A stretch of DNA of 64,000 bases from Arenicella xantha (lineage in GTDB: Bacteria > Pseudomonadota > Gammaproteobacteria > Arenicellales > Arenicellaceae). The stretch covers positions 626,963-690,962 of the forward strand of contig NZ_QNRT01000001.1 in assembly GCF_003315245.1 (NCBI RefSeq), read 5' to 3'. A program made the position numbers and the translations under genes. Of the stretch, positions 17,516 through 30,366 are shown one piece after another (the stretch's first letter is position 1; the number at the start of each line of letters is the position of its first letter). The notes beneath the pieces were generated by a model, which was given only the letters and a program-made list of their open reading frames with translations, was not told where the DNA came from and ran no database searches.

Positions 17516-20500
17516 TTACTCTGACTCAGCCGTTGATTCGACGCTTGGCTCATCTGCCAAGTCGTCGTACTCACCGCTGCGAAGTAAATCTTGTATACGT
17601 CGATCGATCACGCTTCGAACGTCATCAACATTGGGTTCACTTAACTCGATACCTGACCAATCAAATGCTTCTGGTGTCACCATGTTAGCGCCGTACTCCT
17701 CACCAACACGGAACGGACCATGCGCAACCACTTCTTCTTGATTAGACACATCCACTAAAGCAAACCATTTGGCTTCAGTATTAGCCTGAAAAGTGTAGCT
17801 GCGAGTGCTCAGCACATGACCTGGCGTACCAATAATCAATGTGTCGTTGAGTAATACCCACTCTTCCGCTCCACGCTCATAGACTTGGAAACCGGCATGA
17901 CCGACCTCGTTGCTGGTCTCCCAATTAAACTCCACGATTGCGCCGTTACGGGTCGCACTAAAGAAGTTCATTGTGACCGGAGTGGTTGTGAAATTTCGCT
18001 GGTACGCAAAATCTATGTCGTTCAACGCCGTTCCACCAGACAGCCCATAAGCTGGCGAGCGGTTATCACATAGCGCCGCGGTAGGCGTATCGCAAACACG
18101 TGCTTCCGGTTGTGCTTCACCAGCCAAATCAGGGTCACCGGTTTGTCCGTAACCGTCGATCGGCGACCCGTTAGTGATTACCTCAACGCGGTAATTACCA
18201 TCCGGCAAGTTGCCAAACGTATAGTCACCGGCAGCATCAGTAACCGTTTCAGTCAGCTTAATGAACGCGTCGTTTTGTTCTACATACAGCTCGACAGTTA
18301 CACCAGCGGCCGGCGAATCTGGACTCACACCACCTGGTGTTGCATCTAGCTCATCGACCGTTAAGGTGCCATCATCATCCGGCTCAACCAATTCGGCATC
18401 TTCTATCACCACGGTACCGCTCAAAGAATTATTACCGACCACACCAAAGTCAGCCGTGTAATTAGGCTCGGCATTACCAAGCTCCAATGCGTAGCTCCAA
18501 TGTTTGGCGTAGTTATCACCGGCATTCTCAGTAACGTTAGCGCCATTGGCCTCGGTATAAGCACCGGCATCCAATACTTTTACGATGTAACGACCGGCTG
18601 GCAAACTAGTACAGTAGTACTCACCATCTTTGTCCGTTCGAACCGTACGAATCAGATTGTCAACGCCCGGTTGAGGCACTACCGAAGACGATAGAATCGA
18701 CGCGTCACCAGGAGTCTGACTATTATCAGCATCTAACCAACACTGGATAATCACGCCAGGTACACCAGGCTCGTTATCGTCTGAAAATCCGTTGTTATTG
18801 GTATCGAAAAAGAAACGACTACCAATTGAAAACAAATCTGTATCAGAGATAAATCCAGCGTCTTGGTCAACCACATCATTGCCACCCGATATGACAATCG
18901 GGGTAGGAATTAACTCCAGCGGATTCAAGTCTTTAGTAACATTGTTAATGTCACTAACCACCACGGTGTAGTTGTCATCACGTAGCCCTGAAAATAGGTA
19001 GCTGCCGTTTGCGCCAGTAACCGTCGTGGAAACCACATTCCCAGCGCTATCCAATAAGTTCAAAGACACACCTTGTAACTCACCATCAGTAGCAGCCAAA
19101 TAGTCACCGTTTTGATCCGCATCGGAATAAATCGTGCCAGCAATACTACCTAAGCTTCCCGAGGTGACCGGCACAAAACCAAAGTCTAAGAAACTGATGT
19201 TGTGATCAGGGTCAGACAACAACTCCACCGGTGAGTAATTATAGTCACCAAGCGGTAGATTCGTCGGCTGATTGTCGATTAGATCCACACCAGCATTGGT
19301 GTCAATGTCCGACTGAACATACTCAACCAAGAAGGTATCCAACATGCCCGTAGCAGAAAAATCGGAGATCATCCAAGAACCATCAGCGTTGGTCGTAGTG
19401 GTATAAACCACCGGACCTTGCTGGTTACCAACCGCCGAAGTGGCTTGAGCGGTATCTCTGACATTGATTGTGACACCCGAAATCGGTGCCTCACCGGTGT
19501 CGTAACGACCGTCGTTGTCAGCATCTACCCAAACGAAACCAGACATAACACCACTGGCAACGCCATTAACTGTAGTTGGCTCGTGACCAATATCCACATC
19601 GGTTACATCTTCACCTTCAGACAAATTGACTGGCGAAGTTGGTGATGTTGGATCGACAGTTTCTTCCAAGCCAAATGGAATGTCATTGCGGTCCGAATCA
19701 ACGACATACTGACCCGGAGGCAGATCTCTAAAGATGTACTCCCCTTTGGTATCCGTTGTAGTAGTTGCTACAAAGTTAGGATGCGTCGGGTCACAGAAAT
19801 CAGCAATTGTCGATAAGGTCGCGGTGCCTAAATCGACCAAATTCACCGGTCCAGGCAGACTGTAGTCAACTTCAAAAACACTTTGACCACCACGCTCAAA
19901 GAATCGCACTTCAATCGAATGAAGCCCAGCATTCAAATCAACCGTGTTGGCCACGGCTGCAGACGCGTGCGTTCCATCATTATCGACAATTACAACCCCA
20001 TCGATAGACAAGGTACTGCCATCATCCGAACGAGTTTGGAACGTATACGTACCGGTGCTCGGCGCGGTGAAATAGCCTGTATAGACATAGGCGTAATTTT
20101 CAGCCGCATCCGGCACATCGGCGGGCAACAACTCAAAAGACGCCGAGGTCGTATCTAATGACACCGTACCCAATGACTCGATGTCATCAACCGACGCGAT
20201 GGTATTAGCAACATCATAACGTTGGAATCGCAACACGCCGTCAGGGAAGGTTGCGCCTGCGGCCACGATAGGAGCACGGCACAAATGCACGTCGACGTCG
20301 CTTAAATCATATTCTCGATTTGCGGCAGTACCATCGCTGTCTTCATCAATCCAAACTTCACCAGCTATCGACCCAGTGGCTTCTTCACGAATATAACCAA
20401 AGTCCACATCAGTGACCGGTGCGCCAGCCACAACTGCATCGAGCGTATCTAAACCACTGGTAATGTCGTAACCAGTTAACAAAGCCGCATCATCAGTGAC

Positions 20501-23500
20501 TGACACCGTGTACGCCGAATCTGGCAGGCCAGTAAAACTGTAATCGCCGTTGGCATCGGTAGTCGTAGTGGAAATCACTTCCGATGGCAATATAAGATCA
20601 TCCGTCGGTCGGTTAGCAGCGTTAACTGATCCGTTGCCATCCGCGTCAAAACGACTATTTATAATCGTTACACCGTTCAATACGCCATCATCAGAACCAT
20701 CAACGTTACCGTCTTTATTGAGGTCTACACGCCCATCGATAATAGTCTGGCCGAGATACGATCCGTCATCAGTGTTATCAACCACGCCGTCACGATTTAT
20801 GTCCAGTAAGCCGTCAATGATTGCATAACTCGGCACACTCAACTCAAGGGTAATATCGGGGATACCCACTTCGCCGCTATCTTCGACACCGTCTTTATCT
20901 GTGTCTAAAAATACCGTACCTGAAATTGGGTTAAGCGCGGCATCAACATAGCCAAAGTCATTATCTACCGAGCTTTCGCCAACCAGCAGAGTAATATCCG
21001 TGATGTCGTCCTGCACACCATCTGGATCTTCAGTATTGTTACCACTTGGCGGTGTAACGACGACACGATAGTCGCCCGGAGGTAAACCGTCAAAGGCGTA
21101 GCTTCCATCTGGGTTGGTACGCGTGGCACTAACCGTTGATTCATAAGACCCGTTGCCATCAGTGTCTTCAAGCAACGTAACTAAGATGTCACTAAAACCA
21201 GCCTCGTTATCATCTTGGTCTGCTGAACTGTTGGCGTCGCTGTAGACTGTTCCGGCAATTAACCCAGGGTTGTTATACCCAAAGCTAGTATCCGTTACAG
21301 TTTGACCTCCAGCCACAACAACGGGGTCAGAAACCCGTGCTACACCTTCATCGGTGGTACCGGTAAGGCCGGTCAACTTAGATGCTTGGTCCGTAATCCG
21401 TAAGGTATAAGTACCATCCGGCAAACCAGTGAATTCAACCACACCAGAAGCATCGCTCTTAGTCGTTGCAACGACGTCACCTGACGCGTTCAATATATCA
21501 ACCGTTACGCCTGCAATACGCGGCTCATCGGCACCTTGAACTGAACCATCATTCAATACGCCATCACCGTCTTCATCAAACCAGACCGTGTCGCGAACAG
21601 TATTGGTCACAGGGCTATCAAACCCGAAGTCCAAATCCATAATTACACGCAAGCCAGCATCAAGCGTGGCTGGGTTACTGGTGTAACCGCCTTCGCTTTG
21701 CGGGCCAACGGTTGGCGTGTAACCACTCAAAGCGGTGTCTGCTGGCGAAATAACCACGATATAGTCTGCCGCTAAAGCAACATCTGTAAACAGGTAGTCA
21801 CCGTTAGCGTTGGTGGTTGTGGTATCGACAACTGCACCGCTAGAGTCAACTAAGTCTAATGACACACCGGCAATACCAGCCTCACCAGGATCTTGAACTC
21901 CATCGCCGTCGGCGTCACTCCAAACTCGGTCACCAATCGCACCGCGATTTACACCAGCCGGAATATAACCAAAGTTGACATTACGGATGCGATCACCCGA
22001 TTCAACCGTGACTGCCTTAGGATCGACGCCACCAATACCCGCAGTATTACTTAGGCCAGTAGGTAACGTACCGTCATCCACATTAACCGTATAGTCACCA
22101 GGCAAAACATTCGGGAACAAATAATTTCCATTAGTGTCGGTTACCGTCGTGGCAACCACAACGCCAGCACGCAACAATTGCACGGTTACACTGGTAATAC
22201 CGGTTTCTTCAGTATCCAGGATTCCATCAAGATCTTCATCTAGCCAGACCTTGCCGCCTAAGCTGGCAGTTTGTGCGTCAACGAAATTATTATCCGCATC
22301 AACGCCCTCAGCCGCTGCCAGACTAACTGGTAAATAGCTATCAACGATACTTGCATTGACGGCATCACCACCAACATCTGGCGTTGCATCAACATCATTA
22401 ACTGAACTCAAACCAGCCGGATCAATTTCGACTAATACGTAGTCACCAACCGGCACGTCAGTGAAAGCATAATTGCCTGAACCATTGGTCACGGTTTGCT
22501 CGTATAAAACACCATCGGCTGGGCTGCCATCGCCATTTGGATCGGTGTACAGCTGAACCGTAACGCCACTTAGGTTCGCATCACCAACTCCATCGCCGTT
22601 ATTGTCTTGCGATACATTACCAGTGATATCTCCCAGCGATGAGGCATAACCAAAATCTTGATCGAAATTACTCACGCCACCAGGGAAGGTCAATTGCGCA
22701 ACGCTGTTATTGCCACCGTCAGGGTCAGCTGAGTTAAAGGTATTGGCTGGCGGATTTAATACCGTAATGGTGTAGTCTTCGGTGCCGGTTGTCGCCGGAA
22801 TAGCCGTGTCATTGGCACTCAGTGTAATGCCATCAGCTGCAAGCTCATCGCCAAATACATAGTCACCATCTGCGTCCGTGGTTTCTACACGACAACTTTG
22901 CGGCGTAAGATCGTCATTGTCGAGATCACCACAAATCTGTACGTCTATACCTGGAATACCCGGCTCACCAACGTCTTGGATGCCATTGCCATTAGTATCT
23001 TCATAGATGCGATCTCCAATTAAGCCAAATCCACAATCAAAGGTGAAATTAAGATCATCAATACCGCCACTGGCTTCCATTTGATACTCGACTCGATCGA
23101 AACGCTCAAGTATCACACCACCAAATGCAGCCAACTCGGCGGCCGTGATGGTATTGTCCATGACACACACGACTTCATCGGCAGGTGCTGGGCAGCTAGT
23201 AGGATCTTGTTCAAATGGCCCTACTGGCGCAACGCCGTCGTTGGTCAGATCGGCGTGTGTCACACTGACCGAAACACCAGTGGAAGTGTCAGTAAAAATC
23301 AATGCGGCAGTGTTGCCTTCGTGATCAACTAAGGTTGCACTAAATTCAGTTAACGGTGTCTCGAAATCAAAGATTATCCGCCCGCCAACAACATCATCAG
23401 GCACCAAACCACCTTCACCAACGCCACCAGTATTTCCACCTTCCTGAACAATCAGTGCATTACCTGTATTAGAGAACTCAAGGTCTGGATCATTACCATT

Positions 23501-26500
23501 GGTGCCGCTATTAGTATTATAAGCAACAGCCTGACCTGTTCCGCCGGTAGCGCTAATAGTGAATCCATAGCCGGCAGGTAGCGGGCTATTGGTATTATCT
23601 GCACCGCCAGTAGCATATTCACTATTGAATATAGTCGTGGAGTTTGCTGTGGCTAATGGGTACTCATCAAACGTAATCACGCCGATTGGACAAACACCCG
23701 GAGGAATATCTGTGGTGTAGCCGAAGTCTAAATCAAGTCGACTCTCACCAGTGGCCAATGGAACTGCAGAGGTGCTATCACATGTCGTACAAACACCGGA
23801 CTCATCAGGATCAACTGTCTGAGCTGTATTATTCGGCTGAGTAACTGTCACCTGATAGTTACCAGCACGCAGTGAACCAAACGAATAGTTTCCGTTCGCA
23901 TCCGTTACCAATGTAACCGGAACACCAACACCATTACCTGCATCTATACCAGCTGGTGGTGTCAACGTAACGGTTACGCCAGGAATTGGTGTATCAATAC
24001 CGAGGTCGTAGACACCCAGTGTGCCGCCTGAGGCACTATCAAAAAACACCAAATCGCCGATTACGCCACCTGGCGCATATCCATCAACACCGGCGCTCAC
24101 ACTAGACCCGGTAACCGCTGTCACAGCAGAAGGGTCAGCGCCTTCAGTTTGAATATGATTTAACGGGAATTGTGGATCCGTTTCGTCCACATCAACCGTG
24201 GTAGTGCCAGCAGGTACTGACGCTGAGTAATTTCCTAAGTTGTTTGTAGAAACCACTTGAGTTGCGCCATTCGAGTCAGTAATGAGCACATCCACATTAC
24301 TTAAGTCCGGCTCACCGCTATCTTGTTGACCGTTCGAGTTAGTGTCGATGTACAAATGCCCAGTGACGGTCCCAAATGTTGAGTAACCAAAGTCTTGATC
24401 CAAATCACTCGCGCCAGACGCTAACGTTAATTGGCTAAAGTTCGGCAATCCGTTATCAGGGTCAGCGGTATTGGTTTGTCCAGCAGGAGGATTAAGCACA
24501 CGAACCGTATAAACTTCTCCCGCATCAGTAGCGGGTAAGGCAGTATCGGCTGCGTTTGCGGCGCCCCCAACAGAGGCTAATTCATCACCAAACAGGTAAT
24601 CACCATTTGCATTAGTCGTCTCAATACGGCAAGTATTGGCTGTGCCGTTATTGCCATCTAGATCACCACAGATCTGCACATTAATGCCAGGCAGACCGAG
24701 CTCACCAGCGTCTTGTATGCCATTACCGTTAGAGTCGCCAAATATGCGATCACCAATTTGACCAGCCGGTACTACCGCGTTTTGCTGATAACCAAAATCC
24801 TGCGCATTGTTAGTAACACCGCCAGTCACGGTGACCACCGAGGTGCTATCTGCGCCGCCGTCCGGATCAGCGGTTTGCGTGTAACCAGATGGTGGCGTCA
24901 CGGTCACCGTGTACGTGCCATCAGGTAGGCCAACAAAACTATAGTTTCCGTTGGGATTAGTGAACTGAAAAATCGAGTTACCAGGGCCTGCGCCAATATC
25001 CACGCCGGCCGCAGGCGTTAGCGTAACTCGTCGATTTGGAATTCCGGATTCACCACCACCTTGCGTGCCATTACCGTCGGTATCGAAGAACACCGTATCG
25101 CCAATAATATTACCTTGGAAGTAGCCATCATCGCCGGCATCCGCCGTTGCGCCCGCCACTGCGGTCACATTGCTTGGGTCAACGCCATCAGTCTGAATAA
25201 AGCCTGTTGGATATTGTGGGTCTGTTGCATCAATATCAACTTGCGTCACACCCGGTGGCACTAACGCTGAATAGTCACCGTTGGCATCCGTCTCAACAAT
25301 ATGCAAGTTACCAATCGAGTCGGTAATCAACACATCTAAGTTCGGGATATTCGGCTCGCCTACATCCTGTACACCATTCCCATTGGTATCTAAATAGACA
25401 TGCCCAATCACTTCACCGGGGATGTAATAGCCAAAATCTTGTTCCAAGTTACCGCCACTGCCAGTGAGCGTAAATTGGTTTGTATTATTGGCATCACCAC
25501 CGGGGTCGTCAGTATTGCTGTAACCCGCTGGCGGGTTAAGTACTTCGACAGTGTAATTATTGGGCAACTTGCCGGTGAATAGATAGAGACCATTACCGTC
25601 AGTTGTTTGTGTTTCACAGATGTTTTGTGTCACATCCCCAACTATCGCGAGATTATCGATAAGAAGTCTCTCACCGCCAAAAGCATAGTCATCTGAATCC
25701 ACAAGAAATCGAATAACAACATTATTGGAGCCGGCCGCAGCCGCAGGCATCGGTAGCGACTCAGTTCCAGTGGTGCCTTCGATGTCAGACCCAATAAAAG
25801 TTCTAAGAGTACTGAATCCACCACCGTTCACCGATACCTGAGCTCGAATTCGATCAGTGTTTTCATAGTCTGCAACACCCGGTCTCCAAGAGAAATTTAG
25901 CGTAGGATTACTAAATCCAGTTAGATTAACTTGTCGCTGAATCGAAACTGATGTGTTGAATCTTCCGGACAGGCGAAGTTCGCCGCTGTCAATAAAAATA
26001 GTACCACCGGTAGCTGAACCACCGTCGCTAGTCTCAGTCCAATTAGACGCCCAATCAGCTGAATTATTATTGTAAGCCGCAGGTGAAAAGCTATCTTGCG
26101 CTTTTGGTGTCGAAACAGGCACATCAGAACACAACTCTACGTCAACCCCTGAAATGCCCGCTTCGCCCACTTCCTGAATGCCGTTACCGTTTACATCATA
26201 GTAAATTGTGTCACCGATTTGGCCCAGTGGAACCCCATTGTTATATCCAAAATCTTGATCCAAGCGACCATTAGCATCCTCAATAGCTGGAAACGATTGA
26301 CTATCGCAAGTCGCGCCTGCGCAAACACCACCGACATCAGGGTCGTATGTTTGTTGAAACCCTGAGGGCGCTATAACTTCGATTCGGTAATCACCATCCA
26401 CCAGTTTCGTGAACAGATAACTGCCGTTGTAATCAGTTCGAGTCAACAACGGCTGGCCCGGCCCGTTGCCTAGATTAACCCCGGCTGGCGGGTATATAAG

Positions 26501-28405
26501 AACCGACACATTTGGCAAACCACGCTCACCTGGATCGCGCACACCATCAGAATCAAGGTCCTCAAAAATAGTGTCGCCAATAAAAGCAATATTGGCGCTC
26601 ACTGAACGCACTGTGGTACCAACGTCTACCGCAGGTGCCGCGCCACTTGCCGTATTAGGATCCTGTCCCCACGCGGCTGCAAGAATCGCATCACTGCCAT
26701 CACAAACAAACACCAGCATGCCGGTTTGATCGCCATCTATATGCGCCGGCACATTGTTCGGCGTATCTCGCCCGCCGTCATATAAACGAGCAGAGTCTAG
26801 ACGGTTAAGCGACACCAGATAGTCGTAATCGCGGCCAGTGTTTGGGTCAGTGTTTACCCCTCCATCGCCGGCTACATCCACACAAATATCGATTACAGTA
26901 TCAGTCGGATCACTAGGATTATCAGCAACCATCCAGACCGGCGCATCATTCTCACCAATACCGGAATACAAGTCATCTCTAGAAGGGTCATCACCTTCAG
27001 CAAAGCCCACTTGCACAATATTACCCATCAATCGGTTTGATGTGGACGCATGGCCCCAGTCATGCGCAGTATCAGCCTCATCGGTAACGGTTAATGCTCC
27101 GAACGTGGCATTCGTGCCAGTGAAAAACTTAGCTCCGGTTAGATTCGGAATAATCTGTGACGCAGACTCGCCAGCAGCTACGGAAATCGGAGTTTGAGCC
27201 CCGGCGGTAGTCTCCCAATTAATGATGATATCGTTAGTCGAGGGATTGTAAAAATAGATTTTAGTAGCGGCGCCCGCAGGGGTTGAAACGGGCTCGTAAT
27301 AAACGCTACCCAACAATGCATCTGGAAATAGAGTAAACCAGCGTGATGCATAAGTGGAGCACTCCTGCCCACTAACAATATTAACTTGAGCAATGTCCGA
27401 TGTAATGATTTTAGCACCTTGGTTCATTCCAACGCCGACATTACCGTCATCGTTGCGCCCAAGCACTTCCACCGTTTCGCCAGCATCAATTGTTGTCGAC
27501 ACATCACCAGGGTCTGTAAAATCACCATCGCCGTTGGCATCAATAGATACATCGGTATTATCGTTGGCGGCCATAACTGTAACGCCAGTCCACTCAAACT
27601 CCGCCGCACCAGAATCTTCGCCCACCGGCAGAGTGAAACTTTGCCCCCACTGAGATTGAGGGAATAACTCAAAAGCACCAGCAAACAAAGTGCCCGATTC
27701 TTGCGGGTAGCTACCTGCCCATTGAGCTCGTGTAACATTAATTGTTTCAGTGGCAAAAATACGATCTGAGCCGTCGATGCCGTCTTCTGCTCGACCACTC
27801 AAGCCGCGAACCTCTATCTCAGATTGCAAGTTCGCAATCGCGAAAGACTCACGAAATACAACCACTTGCCCCTGTGTTAACACATCGCCAGCATTATTAT
27901 TGGAGGCAACACCAGGAACCGCGCCATTCGATGCCAAACCATCTCCATAGATCCGAGTGGTCGATTGCGTCGCCTGACTCGGATCACTAGCAATCACGCC
28001 GAGATCAACAGGTTCATAACCGTCCTCCCAGTGATCAATCACAATAACGGAACCGGCAACACGAACCACGAAGTCGGTGACCGAATTCATTGGCTCATCT
28101 GGGTTTGGTGATGGGAAACTATTATTACATGATGCGTCCGAAGCAATGCCTTCCAAGAAGTCCAAAGCATGGTCGGCGGGTAACGGCACAATGAACTGCT
28201 CGCCGGCGTGCGCCGTAGCAGAGCCCAGCAGCAGCGCGACGACCATGGTCGAGAGCGCCGTTCGGGTTGTAGTCAAAATATTTCGCGTCGCGGTCGTCGG
28301 ACTGGCTTGCTGAACCAGGGCGCCTCGATCTAGGTTAGGAGCATTACATTTCAGTGCCTGCTTAGAACCACTTAAAAATACATTTCGCATCAATAAAAAA
28401 CCCAT
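17516..28405 (-). CDS. Giant exported multi-domain SdrD/Cna-B repeat protein (3,629 aa) with PA14 and dockerin-like modules
   Basis: Very large predicted surface or extracellular protein. A signal peptide with a long 50-residue n-region (hydrophobic core [15 protein letters not shown], cleavage about residue 67) is followed by an IgGFc-binding-like N-terminal domain (about 68-600). I count about 19 SdrD_B/Cna-B-like units (about 605-3470) with openings such as [20 protein letters not shown]. Set into them are a beta-sandwich insertion inside unit 2 (about 766-925), an unassigned beta domain (about 1572-1792), a stretch of three dockerin-like calcium loops (about 2527-2607) and a PA14 domain (about 2718-2858). 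The C-terminus is a fibronectin-like domain (about 3473-3570, [20 protein letters not shown]) and an acidic tail. No LPxTG, transmembrane or autotransporter end is visible. The frame is intact over 10.9 kb. Adhesion or matrix formation is inferred. Confidence 0.9.
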   Translation of the reverse strand: MGFLLMRNVFLSGSKQALKCNAPNLDRGALVQQASPTTATRNILTTTRTALSTMVVALLLGSATAHAGEQFIVPLPADHALDFLEGIASDASCNNSFPSPNPDEPMNSVTDFVVRVAGSVIVIDHWEDGYEPVDLGVIASDPSQATQSTTRIYGDGLASNGAVPGVASNNNAGDVLTQGQVVVFRESFAIANLQSEIEVRGLSGRAEDGIDGSDRIFATETINVTRAQWAGSYPQESGTLFAGAFELFPQSQWGQSFTLPVGEDSGAAEFEWTGVTVMAANDNTDVSIDANGDGDFTDPGDVSTTIDAGETVEVLGRNDDGNVGVGMNQGAKIITSDIAQVNIVSGQECSTYASRWFTLFPDALLGSVYYEPVSTPAGAATKIYFYNPSTNDIIINWETTAGAQTPISVAAGESASQIIPNLTGAKFFTGTNATFGALTVTDEADTAHDWGHASTSNRLMGNIVQVGFAEGDDPSRDDLYSGIGENDAPVWMVADNPSDPTDTVIDICVDVAGDGGVNTDPNTGRDYDYLVSLNRLDSARLYDGGRDTPNNVPAHIDGDQTGMLVFVCDGSDAILAAAWGQDPNTASGAAPAVDVGTTVRSVSANIAFIGDTIFEDLDSDGVRDPGERGLPNVSVLIYPPAGVNLGNGPGQPLLTRTDYNGSYLFTKLVDGDYRIEVIAPSGFQQTYDPDVGGVCAGATCDSQSFPAIEDANGRLDQDFGYNNGVPLGQIGDTIYYDVNGNGIQEVGEAGISGVDVELCSDVPVSTPKAQDSFSPAAYNNNSADWASNWTETSDGGSATGGTIFIDSGELRLSGRFNTSVSIQRQVNLTGFSNPTLNFSWRPGVADYENTDRIRAQVSVNGGGFSTLRTFIGSDIEGTTGTESLPMPAAAAGSNNVVIRFLVDSDDYAFGGERLLIDNLAIVGDVTQNICETQTTDGNGLYLFTGKLPNNYTVEVLNPPAGYSNTDDPGGDANNTNQFTLTGSGGNLEQDFGYYIPGEVIGHVYLDTNGNGVQDVGEPNIPNLDVLITDSIGNLHIVETDANGDYSALVPPGVTQVDIDATDPQYPTGFIQTDGVDPSNVTAVAGATADAGDDGYFQGNIIGDTVFFDTDGNGTQGGGESGIPNRRVTLTPAAGVDIGAGPGNSIFQFTNPNGNYSFVGLPDGTYTVTVTPPSGYTQTADPDGGADSTSVVTVTGGVTNNAQDFGYQQNAVVPAGQIGDRIFGDSNGNGIQDAGELGLPGINVQICGDLDGNNGTANTCRIETTNANGDYLFGDELASVGGAANAADTALPATDAGEVYTVRVLNPPAGQTNTADPDNGLPNFSQLTLASGASDLDQDFGYSTFGTVTGHLYIDTNSNGQQDSGEPDLSNVDVLITDSNGATQVVSTNNLGNYSASVPAGTTTVDVDETDPQFPLNHIQTEGADPSAVTAVTGSSVSAGVDGYAPGGVIGDLVFFDSASGGTLGVYDLGIDTPIPGVTVTLTPPAGIDAGNGVGVPVTLVTDANGNYSFGSLRAGNYQVTVTQPNNTAQTVDPDESGVCTTCDSTSAVPLATGESRLDLDFGYTTDIPPGVCPIGVITFDEYPLATANSTTIFNSEYATGGADNTNSPLPAGYGFTISATGGTGQAVAYNTNSGTNGNDPDLEFSNTGNALIVQEGGNTGGVGEGGLVPDDVVGGRIIFDFETPLTEFSATLVDHEGNTAALIFTDTSTGVSVSVTHADLTNDGVAPVGPFEQDPTSCPAPADEVVCVMDNTITAAELAAFGGVILERFDRVEYQMEASGGIDDLNFTFDCGFGLIGDRIYEDTNGNGIQDVGEPGIPGIDVQICGDLDNDDLTPQSCRVETTDADGDYVFGDELAADGITLSANDTAIPATTGTEDYTITVLNPPANTFNSADPDGGNNSVAQLTFPGGVSNFDQDFGYASSLGDITGNVSQDNNGDGVGDANLSGVTVQLYTDPNGDGSPADGVLYEQTVTNGSGNYAFTDVPVGDYVLVEIDPAGLSSVNDVDATPDVGGDAVNASIVDSYLPVSLAAAEGVDADNNFVDAQTASLGGKVWLDEDLDGILDTEETGITSVTVQLLRAGVVVATTVTDTNGNYLFPNVLPGDYTVNVDDGTLPTGLSNTAGIGGVDPKAVTVESGDRIRNVNFGYIPAGVNRGAIGDRVWSDADGDGVQDPGEAGIAGVSLDLVDSSGAVVDTTTTNANGDYLFTDVALAADYIVVISPADTALSGYTPTVGPQSEGGYTSNPATLDAGLRVIMDLDFGFDSPVTNTVRDTVWFDEDGDGVLNDGSVQGADEPRIAGVTVDILNASGDVVATTKSDASGVVEFTGLPDGTYTLRITDQASKLTGLTGTTDEGVARVSDPVVVAGGQTVTDTSFGYNNPGLIAGTVYSDANSSADQDDNEAGFSDILVTLLEDTDGNGSYESTVSATRTNPDGSYAFDGLPPGDYRVVVTPPSGNNTEDPDGVQDDITDITLLVGESSVDNDFGYVDAALNPISGTVFLDTDKDGVEDSGEVGIPDITLELSVPSYAIIDGLLDINRDGVVDNTDDGSYLGQTIIDGRVDLNKDGNVDGSDDGVLNGVTIINSRFDADGNGSVNAANRPTDDLILPSEVISTTTTDANGDYSFTGLPDSAYTVSVTDDAALLTGYDITSGLDTLDAVVAGAPVTDVDFGYIREEATGSIAGEVWIDEDSDGTAANREYDLSDVDVHLCRAPIVAAGATFPDGVLRFQRYDVANTIASVDDIESLGTVSLDTTSASFELLPADVPDAAENYAYVYTGYFTAPSTGTYTFQTRSDDGSTLSIDGVVIVDNDGTHASAAVANTVDLNAGLHSIEVRFFERGGQSVFEVDYSLPGPVNLVDLGTATLSTIADFCDPTHPNFVATTTTDTKGEYIFRDLPPGQYVVDSDRNDIPFGLEETVDPTSPTSPVNLSEGEDVTDVDIGHEPTTVNGVASGVMSGFVWVDADNDGRYDTGEAPISGVTINVRDTAQATSAVGNQQGPVVYTTTTNADGSWMISDFSATGMLDTFLVEYVQSDIDTNAGVDLIDNQPTNLPLGDYNYSPVELLSDPDHNISFLDFGFVPVTSGSLGSIAGTIYSDADQNGDYLAATDGELQGVSLNLLDSAGNVVSTTVTGANGSYLFSGLRDDNYTVVVSDINNVTKDLNPLELIPTPIVISGGNDVVDQDAGFISDTDLFSIGSRFFFDTNNNGFSDDNEPGVPGVIIQCWLDADNSQTPGDASILSSSVVPQPGVDNLIRTVRTDKDGEYYCTSLPAGRYIVKVLDAGAYTEANGANVTENAGDNYAKHWSYALELGNAEPNYTADFGVVGNNSLSGTVVIEDAELVEPDDDGTLTVDELDATPGGVSPDSPAAGVTVELYVEQNDAFIKLTETVTDAAGDYTFGNLPDGNYRVEVITNGSPIDGYGQTGDPDLAGEAQPEARVCDTPTAALCDNRSPAYGLSGGTALNDIDFAYQRNFTTTPVTMNFFSATRNGAIVEFNWETSNEVGHAGFQVYERGAEEWVLLNDTLIIGTPGHVLSTRSYTFQANTEAKWFALVDVSNQEEVVAHGPFRVGEEYGANMVTPEAFDWSGIELSEPNVDDVRSVIDRRIQDLLRSGEYDDLADEPSVESTAESE

Positions 28406-28447
28406 CGCAACAAAGCGATTGTCAAACGTTAACGCATGGGTTTTACT

Positions 28448-28497
28448 GCGAATCGAGTGATTCGCACATCGCTAGCTCGTAGTCAAGGTGTGACTAC
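28448..28497 (-). promoter_or_regulatory. Twin hairpins in the putative 5' leader of the giant protein gene
   Basis: Two perfect 7-bp hairpins 13 nt apart: GCGAATC/GATTCGC (28448-28454, 28459-28465, 4-nt loop) and GTAGTCA/TGACTAC (28479-28485, 28491-28497, 5-nt loop). They lie 43-92 nt upstream of the start codon and would be in the mRNA leader if transcription starts further upstream. The start itself has no good ribosome-binding site, so structure-dependent control of translation is conceivable. They do not match the c-di-GMP-I riboswitch consensus. Confidence 0.5.
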
Positions 28498-29234
28498 AAG
28501 TGCTAATGGGGATACTTCAAATGACGCCATGACGACTCGGCAGCAAGGAGCGGTTTCGTTCAAAATGGTCAGCGCACACGCCCACCAAATCCCAACACGA
28601 AACGAACCTAGTAGAGAGCGCTAACGCACTCTCGCCATCATACAACCCGTTAAAACCATACTTGCAGAGAGCCCACAAAAGACCCTCAAACTCTAAAATA
28701 GCTCACAAGATGCCCACCCAAAGACAGCCCTATAAACCAATTCGTTACAACACACCTTGCAACCGTCAAAACTTCTATCGCATATCAACTTCCCCAAACG
28801 GAGCTAATTCACGACTTCTTTAAGTGTTGATTTATACCAAAACCTCATAAACCAGCACCTACCTATACTAAATCACCCCAAACTAGTGACACAGTAGCAG
28901 TAATAGCATCACAGGAGCTATCGCTGAAACACAGAATTTACAAGTTTCAACAATTCACTTTCTGCGCATGTTTAGCCCAATGAATTTAACCTTGCTTACA
29001 CGCACCGGCACCCTACCGACACAAAGCAAACCTAGTATTACATCGAAAATCTGGATTAGATTAGAGTTAAAAGTCGCCAAGAACTTGGCTTAGAGACCCC
29101 ACCCGGCCAATCAAACACTTTAGCATCAGCGTCCACCTCTAGCGCTAATGCATTACCGCAAGCAAAATATAATAGCAAAAGCAATGCTCGTTTCAAAGCG
29201 ACTTATGCATAGTTTTTTACTTAAAAATCAAGAC

Positions 29235-29257
29235 ATTCCTGACAACTTATCAGGAAT
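29235..29257 (-). terminator. Possible terminator of the aldolase gene
   Basis: Perfect 8-bp stem ATTCCTGA (29235-29242) / TCAGGAAT (29250-29257) with a 7-nt loop, about 38 nt beyond the aldolase stop. On the minus strand the stem is followed by GTCTTGATTTTTA, so the T-run starts about 7 nt late. This makes it a weak or imperfect intrinsic terminator. Confidence 0.45.
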
Positions 29258-29295
29258 TAACGTCACTCACACTGCGACCTAAAAAGATAAAGTGC

Positions 29296-30366
29296 TCAAC
29301 GATTTCGGCCAATACAGTTCAGATCGGCAAATGACTCTTCTAAACGCGTAACAAAATACTCTTCGGCTTGTCGCAACATTTTGCGTGGATCGTAGTACTT
29401 TTTATTAGGCAAATCGTCACCGTCGGGGTTACCTATTTGCGTCGCAACGTAGTCGTTATACTTGGCAAAATAATCCCTTAAACCAGCACTAAATGCCCAC
29501 TGCATATCGGTATCAAGGTTCATCTTGATGACACCGTAATCAATTGAACGCCGAATATCATCTTGCGATGACCCTGAACCACCATGAAACACAAAACTAA
29601 CTGGCTTAGTGCCGGTTTTATCAATCTGGTCCGCCACGTAGTTCTGTGAGTTCTTTAAAATCTCCACCGACAATTTGACATTACCTGGCTTATATACGCC
29701 ATGCACGTTGCCAAAGGCCGCCGCCACTGTGAAGTTATTACTAATTTTGCTCAAGCGCTCATACGCATAAAACACGTCAGACGGATGCGTATAGAGCTTG
29801 CTGACATCAACATCCGAGTTATCAACACCGTCTTCTTCGCCACCGGTAATGCCCAACTCAATTTCCAAACCAACTTCGATTTTACTTAAGCGAGTTAGGT
29901 ATTTCTCACAGATTTCGATATTGTCTTCAAGACTTTCCTCAGACAAATCAAGCATGTGCGAGCTAAACAACGGTTTACCGAACTGAGCGTAGTAATCTTC
30001 TTGATATTCGATTAGATGGTCGACCCAAGCAATATTTGCAAGCGAGCAATGATCAGTATGCAAAATAGCCGGCACACCATACATTTCTGCTAGCTGATGG
30101 ACATGCATAGCGGCAGAGATACAACCAGCTGCCGAAGCCTGCAAATTATCATTCGCAAGACTCTTGCCGGCATAGAACTGTCCACCACCGAATGACAATT
30201 GAACAATAACCGGCGACTCGACTTTAGCCGCGGTTTCTAAAATCCCGTTGATGGTGCTGGTGCCAACGGCATTAACACCCGGCAAGGCATAGCCATTTAG
30301 TTTAGCGTCTTCATAAACATCGATTAATTCTTGGCCGTATAACACGCCCGCACGAAACTTGCTCAT
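29296..30366 (-). CDS. fbaA: Class II fructose-bisphosphate aldolase (FbaA type)
   Basis: Zinc-dependent aldolase that interconverts fructose-1,6-bisphosphate with dihydroxyacetone phosphate and glyceraldehyde-3-phosphate. The family motif LHTDHC (D105, H106) supplies catalytic and zinc residues. ALPGVNAVGTSTINGILETA at the front and FVFHGGSGSSQDDIRRSIDY further on are typical of the E. coli FbaA subclass. I start it at the ATG at 30366 (MSKFRAGVL), with GGAG 8 nt upstream; the longer open frame from 30405 adds 13 residues without family similarity. It stands alone, divergent from the sugar-utilisation operon, across a gap with a 40-bp palindrome. The length of 356 residues is normal. Confidence 0.95.
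   Translation of the reverse strand: MSKFRAGVLYGQELIDVYEDAKLNGYALPGVNAVGTSTINGILETAAKVESPVIVQLSFGGGQFYAGKSLANDNLQASAAGCISAAMHVHQLAEMYGVPAILHTDHCSLANIAWVDHLIEYQEDYYAQFGKPLFSSHMLDLSEESLEDNIEICEKYLTRLSKIEVGLEIELGITGGEEDGVDNSDVDVSKLYTHPSDVFYAYERLSKISNNFTVAAAFGNVHGVYKPGNVKLSVEILKNSQNYVADQIDKTGTKPVSFVFHGGSGSSQDDIRRSIDYGVIKMNLDTDMQWAFSAGLRDYFAKYNDYVATQIGNPDGDDLPNKKYYDPRKMLRQAEEYFVTRLEESFADLNCIGRNR

Larger units (their letters stand above)
28406..29295. other. Long non-coding gap upstream of the giant protein gene
   Basis: About 890 bp between the giant protein start and the aldolase stop. I find no gene: the open frames are short, without ribosome-binding sites or recognisable motifs. The 100 bases nearest the giant gene hold two compact hairpins (28448-28465 and 28479-28497), and another near the far end (29235-29257) is listed separately. 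The giant gene promoter should be here, but I see no convincing sigma-70 pair. Confidence 0.6.

Noticed and set aside
17516-28405. Many open frames on both strands inside the giant gene, for example 26838-27197 and 27386-27667
   Set aside because: They are shadows of a long biased coding sequence; none has a ribosome-binding site or recognisable domain.
17516-28405. Repeat array taken as CRISPR or as recent tandem duplication
   Set aside because: The repeats are coding, diverged at the DNA level, and of unequal length of about 100 or more codons; no short direct repeats with spacers.
28406-28620. Possible c-di-GMP riboswitch in the giant gene leader
   Set aside because: The conserved GEMM-I core and the second-stem sequences are absent; only two simple hairpins are present.
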